A stretch of DNA of 64,000 nucleotides from Streptomyces roseoviridis. GTDB lineage: Bacteria > Actinomycetota > Actinomycetes > Streptomycetales > Streptomycetaceae. Where the stretch lies: NCBI RefSeq assembly GCF_039535235.1, contig NZ_BAAAWU010000001.1:1-64000 (forward strand), in the 5' to 3' direction. The translations under genes and the position numbers were made by a program. The notes beneath the pieces were generated by a model. It had not been told where the DNA came from, did no database searches, and worked only from the letters and a program-made list of their open reading frames with translations. This document shows, piece by piece, positions 25,958 to 35,321 of the stretch; positions within the stretch are counted from its first letter, which is position 1, and each line of letters begins with the position of its first letter.

Positions 25958-25958
25958 G

Positions 25959-26110
25959 TCAGGCCTTCGGCCAGAAGTCGATCACATACTTCTCCACCCC
26001 ATACGCGACACCCCCCGTCTGCGTCACACGAGCAACCTCGTCACGTCCATACGTACACGGCCTCCCGATGCTTCCCTTCTCGACCCCGCCAAAGGCGGAG
26101 CGGCGGGAGA
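25959..26110 (-). pseudogene. C-terminal tail of an unknown protein
   Basis: The last about 45 residues before the stop at 25959 look genuine (RPCTYGRDEVARVTQTGGVA, then YGVEKYVIDFWPKA); upstream sequence in that frame is noise. The gene end converges on the nuclease fragment across a shared hairpin. Not recognised. Confidence 0.35.
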
Positions 26111-26263
26111 ACTGCGCTAGCTCGAAGCGGAGGCCGAGCAGTGGTGAACGCCTCACCGGGCACGAGCGATGCATCGGCCAGCAGGTCCCCACGGGCGGCT
26201 GACCGGTCTACCGGGGCCGCGGCAAGCACTAACGATGCCCCCCCCGATCCGCAGCAGCGATCG

Positions 26264-27249
26264 GTGACCACCTGGGACGGTTTCCAGACCTTCGCCACCA
26301 CCCCGTGGCAGCCCCTCCCCCATCCGGCGCGCCGCCCCGCAGCCTTGAGGAACGCCTGGCCTAGCACTCGCGGTTCGTCACCGTGCGCACCCCGGCCATC
26401 GACGCTCTCGCCAAAAACGTGCGCACCCTGATGATCCTCGGCCGCCACCAGACCGTCACCGCACGGCCGTCCCTCATCGTCACCGGCCCCGCAGGCGCCG
26501 GGAAAACCACCGCCCTGCTCCAGGTCGGACGCGCCTGCCACCTCGCCCACACCCGCCGCCACAGCCCCACAGCAACAGCCGGACAGGCCCCGGTCGCCTA
26601 CGTCCTGGTCCCGCCCGCAGCCAGCGCCAAGACCCTCGCCACCGAATTCGCCCGCTAACTCGGCATCCCCGTCACCGCCAGCATGTCCCAGGCCCAGATC
26701 ACAGGCGCTGTCTGCCACACCTACACCGCCGCCCGGGTACAGCTGGTGATGATCGACGAGATCCACCGGCTCAACCCCCGCACCACCACCGGCGCCCAGA
26801 GCGCCGACCTGATCAAAGACCTCACCGAACGCATCGGCGCCACCTTCGTCTACGCCAGCATCGACGTCACCACCACACCCCTGTTCACCGGTGTGCGCGG
26901 AGCCCAGCTCGCCGGACGCGCCTCCCTCATCGACTGCGCCGCCTTCCCCGCTCGCCTCGGCGACGAAGAGCCCTTCCGCGACCTCCTCACCGCCATGGAA
27001 GGCGCGCTCGACCTGCGCCACCACCGCACCGGAACCCTCCCCAAGCTGGCCCCCTACCTCCATGAGCGCACCGCCGGCCGCATCGGCAGCCTCGCCCGCC
27101 TCATCCGTCAAGCCGCCATCACCGCCCTCACTGACGGCACCGAACGCATCACCAAAACCACACTCGACGCCGTCCGCCTCGACCACCTCGCCGAACAGCA
27201 CTACCAACCCCGCGCCCGGCCCCGAAGCCGCAATACCAGCACCCCGTGA
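26264..27249 (+). pseudogene. tniB: TniB/TnsC-type transposition ATPase with three lesions
   Basis: GTG 26264 starts TTWDGFQTFATTPWQPLP. Near 26346 one base is lost and the frame moves to ERLA, then a TAG at 26362 stands where a Tyr codon is expected, then HSRFVTVRTPAIDALAKN. Walker A GPAGAGKTTALLQ is intact. A TAA at 26656 interrupts EFAR-LGIPVT. The rest is clean: Walker B LVMIDEIHRLNPRT, the TERIGATFVYASIDV strand, and a winged lid ending at 27249. This is a TniB-type ATPase, not close to the ones at 4.3-9.3 kb, so it marks a second, independent Tn5053/Tn7-like element. The transposase gene expected upstream is absent. Confidence 0.8.
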
Positions 27250-28191
27250 GCCGGACAGACGTCACAGCCAGTACTGCGGTCGCAGCCGCCCCCGCCCAGC
27301 GCGCCATCCTCACCACAGAGGTATCGCTGCGGATCCCGTCAGCCGCTCCGGGCATGCTCCGTGTACGGCCGCTGACCTTTGAGGCGACCGCCTCCTATCG
27401 GCAACCCCTCGCCGATGCCTACCGGCTGACGCTGCCCCAGCTTCTCGACGGCGCCGGCATCCCCCTGACCGGCCACGGCACGCTACCGACAGCTGAACTC
27501 CACCTCAGCCCCGCCGCCTGCGACCACCTCGCCACCCTGACCCGCATCCCACTCCCCCACCTGGCGCGCGCCCTGCCCCGCCTCGCCCCCAACGACGACG
27601 CCCACCACACCACAGCCACCGCACGCTGGAAACGGCTCGAGGCCGCACAGCAGTCCGTCCGCGCCTGCACCCTGTGCACCCCCCACCGCAGCCACGACGC
27701 CACCGACACCGCCTGGGCTCATCGGCCGCCGCACCGACTGGTGTGCCCACGCCATCAGCAAGCCACCCCCGACCCCCGGCTCACCTTCCCCCTCCACACT
27801 CGGGCGACGCCCGAGACCGCCGCCGCGCACCACGCACACCAGCGACTCCTACGACACCCCCGAGCCGCCACCGCATGGAACAGGCGCGCGCCATCACCAC
27901 CCACTGGTACGACCACCAGCAACACCTCACCCACCGCTGGCACACCCGCCTGGCCCGGCTCCGCGTGGCCAACCCCCACCTGACCACCACGCACAGCGCC
28001 TCCCGGCCCGGGACCTGTTGACCTATCCCGAAACCGTTGCCCTCGCCCGCGCACTCGCCACCCTCCCGAACCGGCCACACCGCGACACCGGCAACGCCCT
28101 CAGCCTCATCGCCCACCGCCTCGGACTACCCCGCCTGCCCCTCAACGCGAACGATCCGCTCCAGGCCTTCCTCACCCACACACGCCACTGA
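27246..28191 (+). pseudogene. tniQ: TniQ-family target-selection protein, frameshifted
   Basis: GTG 27246 overlaps the tniB stop (GTGA). The N-terminal TniQ pattern is present: MLRVRPLTFEATASYRQPL, ADAYRLTLPQLLDGAG, LHLSPAACDHLATLTRIPLP, and the zinc-binding set CTLCTPH followed by WAHRPPHRLVCPRH. Near 27875 the frame slips (EQARAITTHWYDHQQHLTHR, then WHTRLARLRVANPHL), and near 28015 it slips again into LTYPETVALARALATLPNRP and a stop at 28191. TniQ/TnsD proteins guide transposition to a target. With two frameshifts it is dead. Confidence 0.75.
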
Positions 28192-28587
28192 ACAGCACCA
28201 TCCGGAACCCCGAGCTCCCAGAGAACGCAATCGCCTACAGACGTGCCACCACACCTACGAGAAAACCAAGATCAATCCCACACAACCACAGGACCGCAGG
28301 CTAAGCGCCCGAACAACCAAACCGAACACGCCCCCAGACCACGCTCATCACGCCTGAACGCAACCACTCCACCCCGCCCCGCCCCCCAAAGCCAAAACAC
28401 GAGACCAAACAGCCCAACCCTCTGAAGATCACTGACCCGTCACATCAGCGAGCCCGTGACAGGCTCTTGACCCGGCTGGTCCTCAACAAACCCAACGACT
28501 GGGCCAACACCATGAGCGACTGCATTCCGGCCGCCGAAATGCTCGGACGCTACTGGATCTCGTCCAGCAGGGCACCAAGGCTGCCGC
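28192..28587. other. No supported gene; likely outer flank of the tniB-tniQ remnant
   Basis: Relatively A-rich sequence with no protein-like frame, except a short plus-strand fragment at about 28465-28560 (LTRLVLNKPNDWANTMSD, then PAAEMLGRYW) that I cannot assign. A transposon end may lie here but no clear terminal repeat was seen. Confidence 0.35.
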
Positions 28588-28850
28588 TCATGGCCTGAGC
28601 CAGAGGCGGATCGAGGCCACGGTGGCGGTTCCGGCGAAGACGTGGGCCCGCTTGTCGTATCGCGTGGCCACGGCCCGGGAGTGCTTGAGCTGGTTGATCG
28701 TGCGCTCGACCTCGTTGCGTCGGCTTGCATCTCCTTGTCGAACCCGGCCAGCCTGCCGCCCTTGCTGCCCCTGCGTCGGCGGTTGGCCCGCTGGTCCTTC
28801 GGTTCGGCAATGATGTGCTTGATCTGGCGTCGGCGCAGATAGCGCGGGGG
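28588..28850 (-). mobile_element. IS5-family transposase, C-terminal remnant
   Basis: The fragment reads LPPRYLRRRQIKHIIAEPKD, QRANRRRRGSKGGRLAGFDK and, in a shifted frame, RRNEVERTINQLKHSRAVAT with RYDKRAHVFAGTATVASIRL. The ERTINQLK segment holds the catalytic Glu of the IS5 DDE core. The first two thirds is missing and the frame shifts near 28730. Confidence 0.75.
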
Positions 28851-29024
28851 GAGCTGGAGGCCTTATCGCCGCCGAGATGGTCGGGGGGCGGGGTCCAAGC
28901 CCCGCAGCGTCGTGGAGAGCGGACTGCGCGCTCGCCGCCGCCGTGGCGTCCTGCGTACGCGCGGAACGGGCGACGCCCCGAACGTCATGCGGATCTGCAC
29001 CTGCGCCAGCGCTTCGCCTGACGC

Positions 29025-29399
29025 TCACACAGCGCGCAGTCTGGGAGTCACGGTTACGGCCGTCTCCTCGACCTTGACCACATCGGCGCTCGCGGCCGTC
29101 TCCTCGGAGGCGCCCGCGGGCGCCTTGTCGTGTTCGGCCTTGCGGTCGTCCAGGTGGCTCTTGAGCTTCATGCCCGCGAACACCAGCCCACCGCCCACCG
29201 TCGCCGACACCGCGGCGACACCCGCGACAACACCAGTCGCGGAGCGCAGGCCCCCGTGACCGACGATCTTGTTGCCGGTCCCGCGCAGCAGGGCCCGGAG
29301 CACGCCGGGAGTGCTCGATTCGGACAGCGCCGTCCAGTCCGGGTGCTCGACCACTTTCAAGGTGTAGCGCACGCCGTCTTTGACCCAGCTCATGTCCAT
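29025..29399 (-). CDS. Small protein with one glycine-rich transmembrane segment
   Basis: A 124-residue protein: an N-terminal soluble part (MSWVKDGVRYTLKVVEHPDW), a helix rich in Gly/Ala/Val (TGVVAGVAAVSATVGGGLVF) and a charged C-terminal tail (KSHLDDRKAEHDKAPAG). ATG 29399 or 29393 may start it; no strong ribosome site is visible. The same frame stays open into the relaxase remnant upstream, which I take as chance. Unknown function; it may have been part of the conjugation locus. Confidence 0.5.
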   Translation of the reverse strand: MDMSWVKDGVRYTLKVVEHPDWTALSESSTPGVLRALLRGTGNKIVGHGGLRSATGVVAGVAAVSATVGGGLVFAGMKLKSHLDDRKAEHDKAPAGASEETAASADVVKVEETAVTVTPRLRAV

Positions 29400-29659
29400 G
29401 GCGTCACTGTACGGGCGCTCCCCCGCCTCGTGGGGCGCAACCGGGTGTTCTTCGCCGCTGTGGCAGGCGACCGGGGTGCGCGCTCGACAGCAACCAGGTC
29501 CTCCCCGCAAACCCGGTCGCCGGGCGGGGCTCCCACACCGGCGGGCCCGGCGGTGGACACGGGGGAGGTACGCGGCCGGGCCCAACTCCTCCGTACCGGT
29601 GAAGCGCTGCTCGTCGCGGCATTCCGAAGACCGCGTACGGCCAGGGGTGGGCGCGGTGG

Positions 29660-30506
29660 CTACGTCGTGGTGTAGTGGACGACCTGCTGCTCGCACGGGC
29701 CGCCGGCGTAGACCTTGGTGGCGTCGGTTGCGGCCTGGCCGGCGGGCAGGCCCAGCGCAGCTTGGTGGTGACCCACTCGCCGAGGTAGCGGCAGGTGGCG
29801 CTGGGGCGGGCGGGGTCGGACAGGATCCGCCGGGCGGTGTGGAGGCGGTAGCCGGCCTCAGGCCGCGTACGGTCTTCGGCTCGGTGACGTCCACGTAGTG
29901 GAGGGGTATGGCGGCGGCCACGATCTCCTCGTCCAGGCCGGGAGCGCGACGGCGGCCGCGCAGGACCAGGGCGAGATGACGGCGGGCTTCGGCGAGCAGG
30001 TGCCGGCGGTGAAAGTACCCGCCCTCGTTCATCACGAACACCGTCGCGGTGACGTCGACGGCCGCCAGCGCTAGGTCGACCACGGCCGCGCCCCGGGCCC
30101 GCATCGCGGCAGCCGCGGCGCGGGCGTGCTCGAGGAGGGAGTCGATGACGTCGGCGGCCGCCTTGGAGGTCAGGGTCGCGCTCACCTTCCACCAGACGCG
30201 CAGCTGCGCGAGCGGCTTGGTCTTGTGCTTGGGCGGGCGGGTCTTGCGGGCGGCGATCTGGTTCATCGTGGCGCGGGCCCGCCCCGAGACCACGGGCAGA
30301 AATTTCAGCTCGCCGTCGTCGTCGACGGCGGTGACGTACTCGTGCTCCAGCTCAGCCAGGGAGGCGGCGCTCTGGTCGCTGCGCCGGGCAGTCCACCGGA
30401 TCAGCTCGTGCGGCACCCCGGCCCCCGGCGCCCGCACCACCACGTCCGCTTCCGCCAGCGGAACCTGCTGATTCTCTCTCCAGCCCTGCCGACGGCGCCG
30501 GGCCAT
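29660..30506 (-). pseudogene. MobF relaxase remnant, copy 2 (C-terminal half)
   Basis: The C-terminal half of the same relaxase type as copy 1: VPHELIRWTARRSDQSAASL, AELEHEYVTAVDDDGELKFL, NQIAARKTRPPKHKTKPLAQ, DVIDSLLEHARAAAAAMRAR, VFVMNEGGYFHRRHLLAEAR and RRHLALVLRGRRRAPGLDEE. Two frameshifts then carry it through YRLHTARRILSDPARPSATC to TDATKVYAGGPCEQQVVHYT and a stop at 29660. The N-terminal nicking domain is absent. Confidence 0.72.
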
Positions 30507-30536
30507 TGCCGCGGTGCGACCACCTCCTGCCCATTC

Positions 30537-32735
30537 CTACACCGGCGCTGGTGTGAGGCCGGTGTGGGTGGCGCAGAAGGCGAGGGTGTCGGCTGCGAGG
30601 TCTGCCCAGCGGGCGGCGGTGCGGTATCCGTGACCGACGTCGGCTTCCGTGCGTAGCAGGATGGGCTGGTCGGAGGCGCTTGCGTGTTGCAGCGCTGCGG
30701 TGAACTTGCGCATGTGGGCGGCGCCGACGCGGGGGTCGAGGCGTGGGCTGGTGAGGAGCACGGCCGGGTAGTGGGTGCCGGTCCGCAGCTGGTGGTAGGG
30801 AGAGTAACCGAGTAGCACGGTCAGGTGTTCGGGGTTGTCGGCGGTGCCGAACTCGGGCGCCCACATCGGGCCCATGCCGAGGTGGGGGTAGCGGACCATG
30901 TCGGTGAGGGCGTCGGAGCAGACGGCGGCCGAGTAGAGGTCCGGGTCGCGGGTGATTGCCGCGGCGACGACCAGGCCGCTGTGTGAGGCGCCCTTGATGG
31001 CCAGGCGGTCGGGTGTGGTGATGCCCTGATCGATGAGGTGGCGCGCTGCGGCGGCGAAGTCGGCGAAGCAGTTCGGCTTGTTGGTCCCGCTTCCCGCCGC
31101 GTGCCAGCCTGTGCCGCGCTCGCCGCCGCCGCGGACCTGGGCGACGGCATAGACGCCTCCGGCTCGTACCCAGGCCAGGATGGTGGGGGAGTATGCGGGC
31201 GCCGCCAGAGCGCCGAAGCCTCCGTACGCGGTCAGGATCGTGGGTCTCGGTCCGGTTGCCGGTTCAGGTGGCTCGATCAGGTACAGCCTTACGGGGGTGC
31301 CGTCTTCGGAGCGGTAGGTGAGCTGCCGTACGCGGGGCGCTGCAGACGCGGGCGCATCCGCGGAGCCGGCCGGTGCGTCCGGGAAGCAGCGGCTCTGCCG
31401 GGCGCAGAAGCGGTAGACGGCCGGAGGGGTGACGAAGTCGGTGTAGGTGAACCAGACCTGGCCCGTATCGTCACCTGGAGGAGCGCTGACGTTGCTGATC
31501 GTCCCAGGTCCGGTGCCCGGCGGGGGCACGTCGGTGAGTTTTCGGCCGGCTCCGTCGTGCACGGCCAGGTGCGCTGCGCCGTCACGTTTGGTGCCCACCA
31601 GCAGCCGCAGTTGTCCGCTGCCGGGGTCGGTCAGCGCCGTGCACGCCATCAGCAAAGTGCCCGGCTCCGGGGCGATCAGGGTGGACCATGCCGGTCGGGT
31701 GGGTTCGGCCGGGTCAACGCTGCACACCCGGCCGTAGGGTGCGTCGGCGTCGGTGACTGCGTACAGCAGGCCGTGCGGGCCGAACTTCAGCAGCGCGCTG
31801 GTTCGCTCCTCGGCGCCGTGGTGGATCAGCCGCAGCTCGGGAGACTCGGGGCCGGAGGTGAACAGGTCCGCCAGGCGCAGGTCGTTTCCGCTCTGGGCGC
31901 CCGGCGCGGAGCTGATGGTCAGCCACCGACCGTCCGGGCTGATCGCTACGGACACGTGCGCGTGCGAGGTGTCGAAGACCAGCGGATCAGTGGCGGGGTC
32001 GCTGCCGAGACGGTGCAGCCGCACGCCGCGCGAGGCCGATGTGCTGCCGTGGGTGACGTAGAAGAAGCCGGTGTCGTCGGGCAGCCACGCCACCGGGGTC
32101 GGCCGGCCGGGCTGCAGCGGACGGTCCACCGTGTGGCCGCTGGTCACGTCCAGCACCCGGAGCTGCGGGCTTTCGCTGCCCCGGTGTGTGAGCTGGCAGG
32201 CGATCAGGCGGCCGGTCCAGGAGGGCCGCCACGCGGTCAGGAGAGTCAGCCCTGCCGGGTCGAGGCCCATGGGATCGACCAGCACCTGCCCCTGCTGTTG
32301 AGCTGCCTGGGTGCCGTCGGCGACCACCAGTACCGGCAACTGGGCCGTCTTGTCCCGGTGGAGGTAGAACCGTCGCGGCCCGCGCCACACCGGCGGAGTC
32401 GCCATCGGCAGCACCGCGCCACCCAGCTCCTGCAGCTGTCTTACTGCCGCTTTGAAGTACGGGCGGCTGTTCCAGGACGGGGCATGCGCGGCGAACAGCC
32501 GTTCCTGCTCGTCCAGCCACCGCGTGCACGCCGGGTCCTCGTCGTCCTCCAGCCACCGGTAGGGATCAAGAACGCGTCGGCCGTGCAGTTCGTCGACGAC
32601 CGGCAGGCGGACAGCACCGGGATACGCCAGGGATGTGTGGGACGGCGGGCTCCCCGCAACCGCGGAACCCGCCGCCTGCCGTGTGAACGTCAACGAAGTC
32701 AGTCGTTTCCGCCCGTGGCCAGCTCCAGGCGCCAC
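30537..32735 (-). CDS. Prolyl oligopeptidase-type serine peptidase (S9A)
   Basis: 732 residues, the usual length of cytosolic prolyl oligopeptidases. The opening (DELHGRRVLDPYRWLEDDED) is the S9A propeller-edge signature. A seven-bladed propeller follows, then the alpha/beta-hydrolase domain with the catalytic Ser in IKGASHSGLVVAA (near 585), Asp in SPRLDPRVGAAHMRKF (near 663) and His in DVGHGYRTA (near 700). The serine motif differs from the usual GGSNGG. No signal peptide is seen. Start is uncertain: GTG 32735 overlaps a 35-codon ORF, and a TTG near 32694 is possible. S9A peptidases remove leaders in some class III lanthipeptide pathways, but no lanthipeptide synthetase is present here. Confidence 0.9.
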   Translation of the reverse strand: MAPGAGHGRKRLTSLTFTRQAAGSAVAGSPPSHTSLAYPGAVRLPVVDELHGRRVLDPYRWLEDDEDPACTRWLDEQERLFAAHAPSWNSRPYFKAAVRQLQELGGAVLPMATPPVWRGPRRFYLHRDKTAQLPVLVVADGTQAAQQQGQVLVDPMGLDPAGLTLLTAWRPSWTGRLIACQLTHRGSESPQLRVLDVTSGHTVDRPLQPGRPTPVAWLPDDTGFFYVTHGSTSASRGVRLHRLGSDPATDPLVFDTSHAHVSVAISPDGRWLTISSAPGAQSGNDLRLADLFTSGPESPELRLIHHGAEERTSALLKFGPHGLLYAVTDADAPYGRVCSVDPAEPTRPAWSTLIAPEPGTLLMACTALTDPGSGQLRLLVGTKRDGAAHLAVHDGAGRKLTDVPPPGTGPGTISNVSAPPGDDTGQVWFTYTDFVTPPAVYRFCARQSRCFPDAPAGSADAPASAAPRVRQLTYRSEDGTPVRLYLIEPPEPATGPRPTILTAYGGFGALAAPAYSPTILAWVRAGGVYAVAQVRGGGERGTGWHAAGSGTNKPNCFADFAAAARHLIDQGITTPDRLAIKGASHSGLVVAAAITRDPDLYSAAVCSDALTDMVRYPHLGMGPMWAPEFGTADNPEHLTVLLGYSPYHQLRTGTHYPAVLLTSPRLDPRVGAAHMRKFTAALQHASASDQPILLRTEADVGHGYRTAARWADLAADTLAFCATHTGLTPAPV

Positions 32736-32806
32736 TCCGGCAGCTCGAGGACCTCGTCCGCGAGGACGATGAGAAGGCCGTGGCCGAGTCCAGGCAGTTC
32801 ACCCAT
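32699..32806 (-). CDS. 35-codon ORF with a strong ribosome site, overlapping the peptidase gene
   Basis: ATG 32806 has AAGGAG with ideal spacing (6 bases), the best ribosome site in this part. The peptide is acidic and amphipathic: MGELPGLGHGLLIVLADEVL followed by ELPEWRLELATGGND. Its end overlaps the GTG start of the peptidase. It could be a leader for translational coupling, a peptide substrate of the peptidase (RiPP-precursor-like), or the remnant of a longer gene. The sequence alone does not decide this. Confidence 0.4.
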   Translation of the reverse strand: MGELPGLGHGLLIVLADEVLELPEWRLELATGGND

Positions 32807-33163
32807 CAGGTACTCCTTGTTGAAGAGGAGGGACGAATTACTGTCCGATCCCTACCCGTTCGTCACCACTTCGGGCTGCCCCATCCGAGTGAGTACCTGC
32901 CAAGGGCAGCTCCATGGGCTCCGGCGCGAAGACCGCCGCCTCGCGCGGACCCGCCGTCGCCTGCCGGCAGGGAGGCTGACACGCCAGTGGGAGGCCCGCA
33001 CGGCCTTCGGCCGGGCGTACGCGTCCGAGGCTTCGTCACGACGTGACCTTCGGCCGGCGCAGCGGATCGTCGCGTCGCGGCCGCCTTCCCGCCCGTGACC
33101 CACGACGACACGAACACGCGTCGGCTGCCGCTGCCCACCCCCGACGAGACCGAAGGCGGCGGG
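32807..33163. other. No supported gene
   Basis: Only arginine-rich open frames without protein-like composition. It separates the short ORF and peptidase from the secreted-protein pair. The promoter of the peptidase transcript should lie at its left end. Confidence 0.35.
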
Positions 33164-33643
33164 TCATTCGACGGGCATGAATGCGATGGCATCGCCCTGG
33201 GTGCAGTCACGGGCGTGCTCGTAACAGGCCCAAGCCTTCATACGGCTGCCGTTGTCGAAAGGCTGGTTCGCCTCCGCTGAACGCGGCTCGACGACTACTT
33301 CAAGGTCACGCACGGTGTGGTGGGGGCCGAGGAGCACGTTGTCTCCGACCACCCAGGAGTGGTATTCGACGCTTTTGTACTCGCCGGTGGCGCCGTCGTC
33401 CGTCGTGGAGATATCGAGGTAGGAGACGCGGATGGAGCATTCCTCGCCTCTCTGGCTCATCTGGAACGCATAGCGCAGCCGACCTGTGATGCTGTCGAAC
33501 GACGGTTTCGCGAGCTGATCGGCCTTCAGGTCGTAGCAGTCGACCGCTCGGGGATCCGCGTGTGCGGAGCCGAGTGCGAGGCCTGCTGCGGTGCTGCAGC
33601 ACAGGAGGGCGAGTGCGGATGCCAGCGCGGCGCGGAGCTTCAT
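33164..33643 (-). CDS. Secreted partner of the aerolysin-like protein
   Basis: 159 residues with a clear signal peptide (LRAALASALALLCCSTAAGL, cut near SAHA-DP). The mature part is a beta-rich domain of about 130 residues with four cysteines (VDCYDLKADQ, GEECSIRVSY, WACYEHARDCTQ) and ISTTDDGATGEYKSVEYHSW. ATG 33643 is 34 bp after the stop of the aerolysin-like gene, so both are probably co-transcribed and may act together outside the cell. No family is recognised. The cysteine spacing suggests two disulphides. Confidence 0.75.
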   Translation of the reverse strand: MKLRAALASALALLCCSTAAGLALGSAHADPRAVDCYDLKADQLAKPSFDSITGRLRYAFQMSQRGEECSIRVSYLDISTTDDGATGEYKSVEYHSWVVGDNVLLGPHHTVRDLEVVVEPRSAEANQPFDNGSRMKAWACYEHARDCTQGDAIAFMPVE

Positions 33644-33677
33644 GTCCTCTTCCGATCAGAAGTGAGAGGGAGGGCCG

Positions 33678-34787
33678 CTAATAGAGCGGGGTGACGACGT
33701 TCACGGTTTCGCGATTGGCGTCGCCGCTGGTCCACATGCTTCCATAGGCGACCTGCCCCCAATCGCAATTGCGGCCGGTCAGGCAACTCTTCTCGTCGTC
33801 GGCACGGAAGTCGAACCTGACCGACGGCCACTGTCCGTTGGTCACACTCACGTGGTAGTCCTTGCCCATGATGCGATAGCCCTTGAAATGCACCGTGGTC
33901 GGACACTCGAGCGTTGCACGGAATTCTCGATAGCCGGCCACGTTGACCTGGCAGCGTTCGGGAAGGGAGAAGTCGCACAAGCGGCGGTTGTGGAAGAGCT
34001 CGGTGTAGTGGCACTCCTGAACATGGCGGTAGGGCACGTGCGGCATGTTTCCGTGCAGATAGACGCTCGCAGCGGTGCTTTCCTCAGTGGGAGCAGAGAC
34101 CGACTTCGCCTCGTAGTCCTTGCCCGCCACGCAGGGCCTTCTCGCCGGCCCGCACAGCAGTCGCCAGCCCATCGAGGTGACTGCGTCCATGCTCATGCGG
34201 TCCTTGCTCCGCTTCGGCTCGCAGCCATCGTCCCGGGAACGCGTCCAGTAGTCGGCGCTGGCCTGCGTCTTGACGTACTCCGGAACAGCCTCGATGTAGC
34301 CACCCTTTGCGACAATGGTGAAGCTGTTCTCTGTGGAGAACGTCACGGACTTCGCCTCGGAGATGGTATGGGCGTATGTGTAGCTCAACTCTCCGCTGCC
34401 TTCGGCCAGCTTGTCCGCGCCGACGAGCTTGCCTGCGAGCTTCACACTGACCGTGTGAGTGTCCGTCACTGTGTTCGTCGTTGATTCACCCTTGACGGCC
34501 TTGAAGGTATAGGGCCCTACATAGCCTTCGTTGACATGTTGCGCAGTTCCAGCGCTCGCACGGTAAGTGGAGACGTACCCATTGCGAACGGCGTACTGCA
34601 CGCCGTCACAGGGAATGCTGTACGGGTTCACGTACGCCACATCCGTGGCCCGGCCCTCGCTGGTGTCCGCCTGCGAAGGCGGCGGTGCGGCGACCATCCC
34701 GGCGAGCAGGAGGATGCCGGCTGCCGAGGTCCCTACGATCTGGCGTCTTCCCACTGAGATCAGCCCTTCAGCCTGCTTGCTCGACAC
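33678..34787 (-). CDS. Secreted protein with an aerolysin/ETX-MTX2-like core
   Basis: 369 residues from GTG 34787; a longer frame from 34871 is possible, neither having a strong ribosome site. A Tat- or Sec-type signal (GRRQIVGTSAAGILLLAGMV, with twin Arg) is followed by a domain with alternating Ser/Thr strands: TNTVTDTHTVSVKLAG, EGSGELSYTYAHTISEAKSV and TFSTENSFTIVAKGG. This two-strand amphipathic pattern around a short turn is characteristic of the pore-forming module of aerolysin-type toxins. The C-terminal 200 residues are Cys-rich (CHYTELFHNRRLCDFSLPER) and end in SGDANRETVNVVTPLY. The pore-forming role is inference from pattern, not from a clear family match. It is paired with the next secreted protein. 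Confidence 0.7.
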   Translation of the reverse strand: MSSKQAEGLISVGRRQIVGTSAAGILLLAGMVAAPPPSQADTSEGRATDVAYVNPYSIPCDGVQYAVRNGYVSTYRASAGTAQHVNEGYVGPYTFKAVKGESTTNTVTDTHTVSVKLAGKLVGADKLAEGSGELSYTYAHTISEAKSVTFSTENSFTIVAKGGYIEAVPEYVKTQASADYWTRSRDDGCEPKRSKDRMSMDAVTSMGWRLLCGPARRPCVAGKDYEAKSVSAPTEESTAASVYLHGNMPHVPYRHVQECHYTELFHNRRLCDFSLPERCQVNVAGYREFRATLECPTTVHFKGYRIMGKDYHVSVTNGQWPSVRFDFRADDEKSCLTGRNCDWGQVAYGSMWTSGDANRETVNVVTPLY

Positions 34788-34871
34788 GGTGGCTTCATGA
34801 TCAGTGATGCCTCGTCGCGAGACGGCACGGGAATCGCCGGTTTCGTACGAACAGGCGACACAACCCAGCAT

Positions 34872-35321
34872 GATTCACGCCGGTGCCGGTCCGGCCGGAG
34901 CTGACCGGGCGGACACGGATCGTGCTGCCCACTCCCACAGCGAGAGCCGGTCACCAACACCTCCGCCGGGAGAGGGAACGCTCCCGCTCCCTTCCCGCCA
35001 GCCCGCCCCTACCGGGCCACTGACGTACGAGGCAGCAGCATGCACAGCAGCTGGACCGTCACCGCTTCCATGTCCGCTCCCCCGCCGAGGCCCTCGCTGA
35101 CGCGGGCCGGCCGCGCGGCGGCTTCGCGACGCGCGTCCACGTCCTTGGGACCGTGACGGGCGAGGAAGACCGGCCGGAGCACACCCTCCGCATCGAGACG
35201 GCGCTGAGCGGCTTCCTGGAGCCGCGTCCGCCGCCTACCCAGCTCCGCCTTCGACTCCGCCTTCGACTCCGGCTCCGGCGCTCGAGCGCGTCGTCAAGGT
35301 GGGGGCGTTCTTCACGGGTGC
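34872..35321. other. No intact gene; one coding fragment
   Basis: On the plus strand 35045-35225 reads QQLDRHRFHVRSPAEALADA, then GRPRGGFATRVHVLGTVTG and EHTLRIETALSGFLEP, a convincing fragment of an unknown protein that then falls into repeats (RLRLRLRLR). There is no start or end. The left part is the shared upstream region of the secreted-protein operon. Confidence 0.35.

Noticed and set aside
32566..32806. A class III lanthipeptide cluster around the peptidase
   Set aside because: No LanKC synthetase or transporter is near, and the 35-codon peptide has no Ser/Thr/Cys-rich core.
31038..33098. A 686-codon plus-strand frame
   Set aside because: Antisense to the prolyl oligopeptidase, Arg/Gly-rich, no motif.
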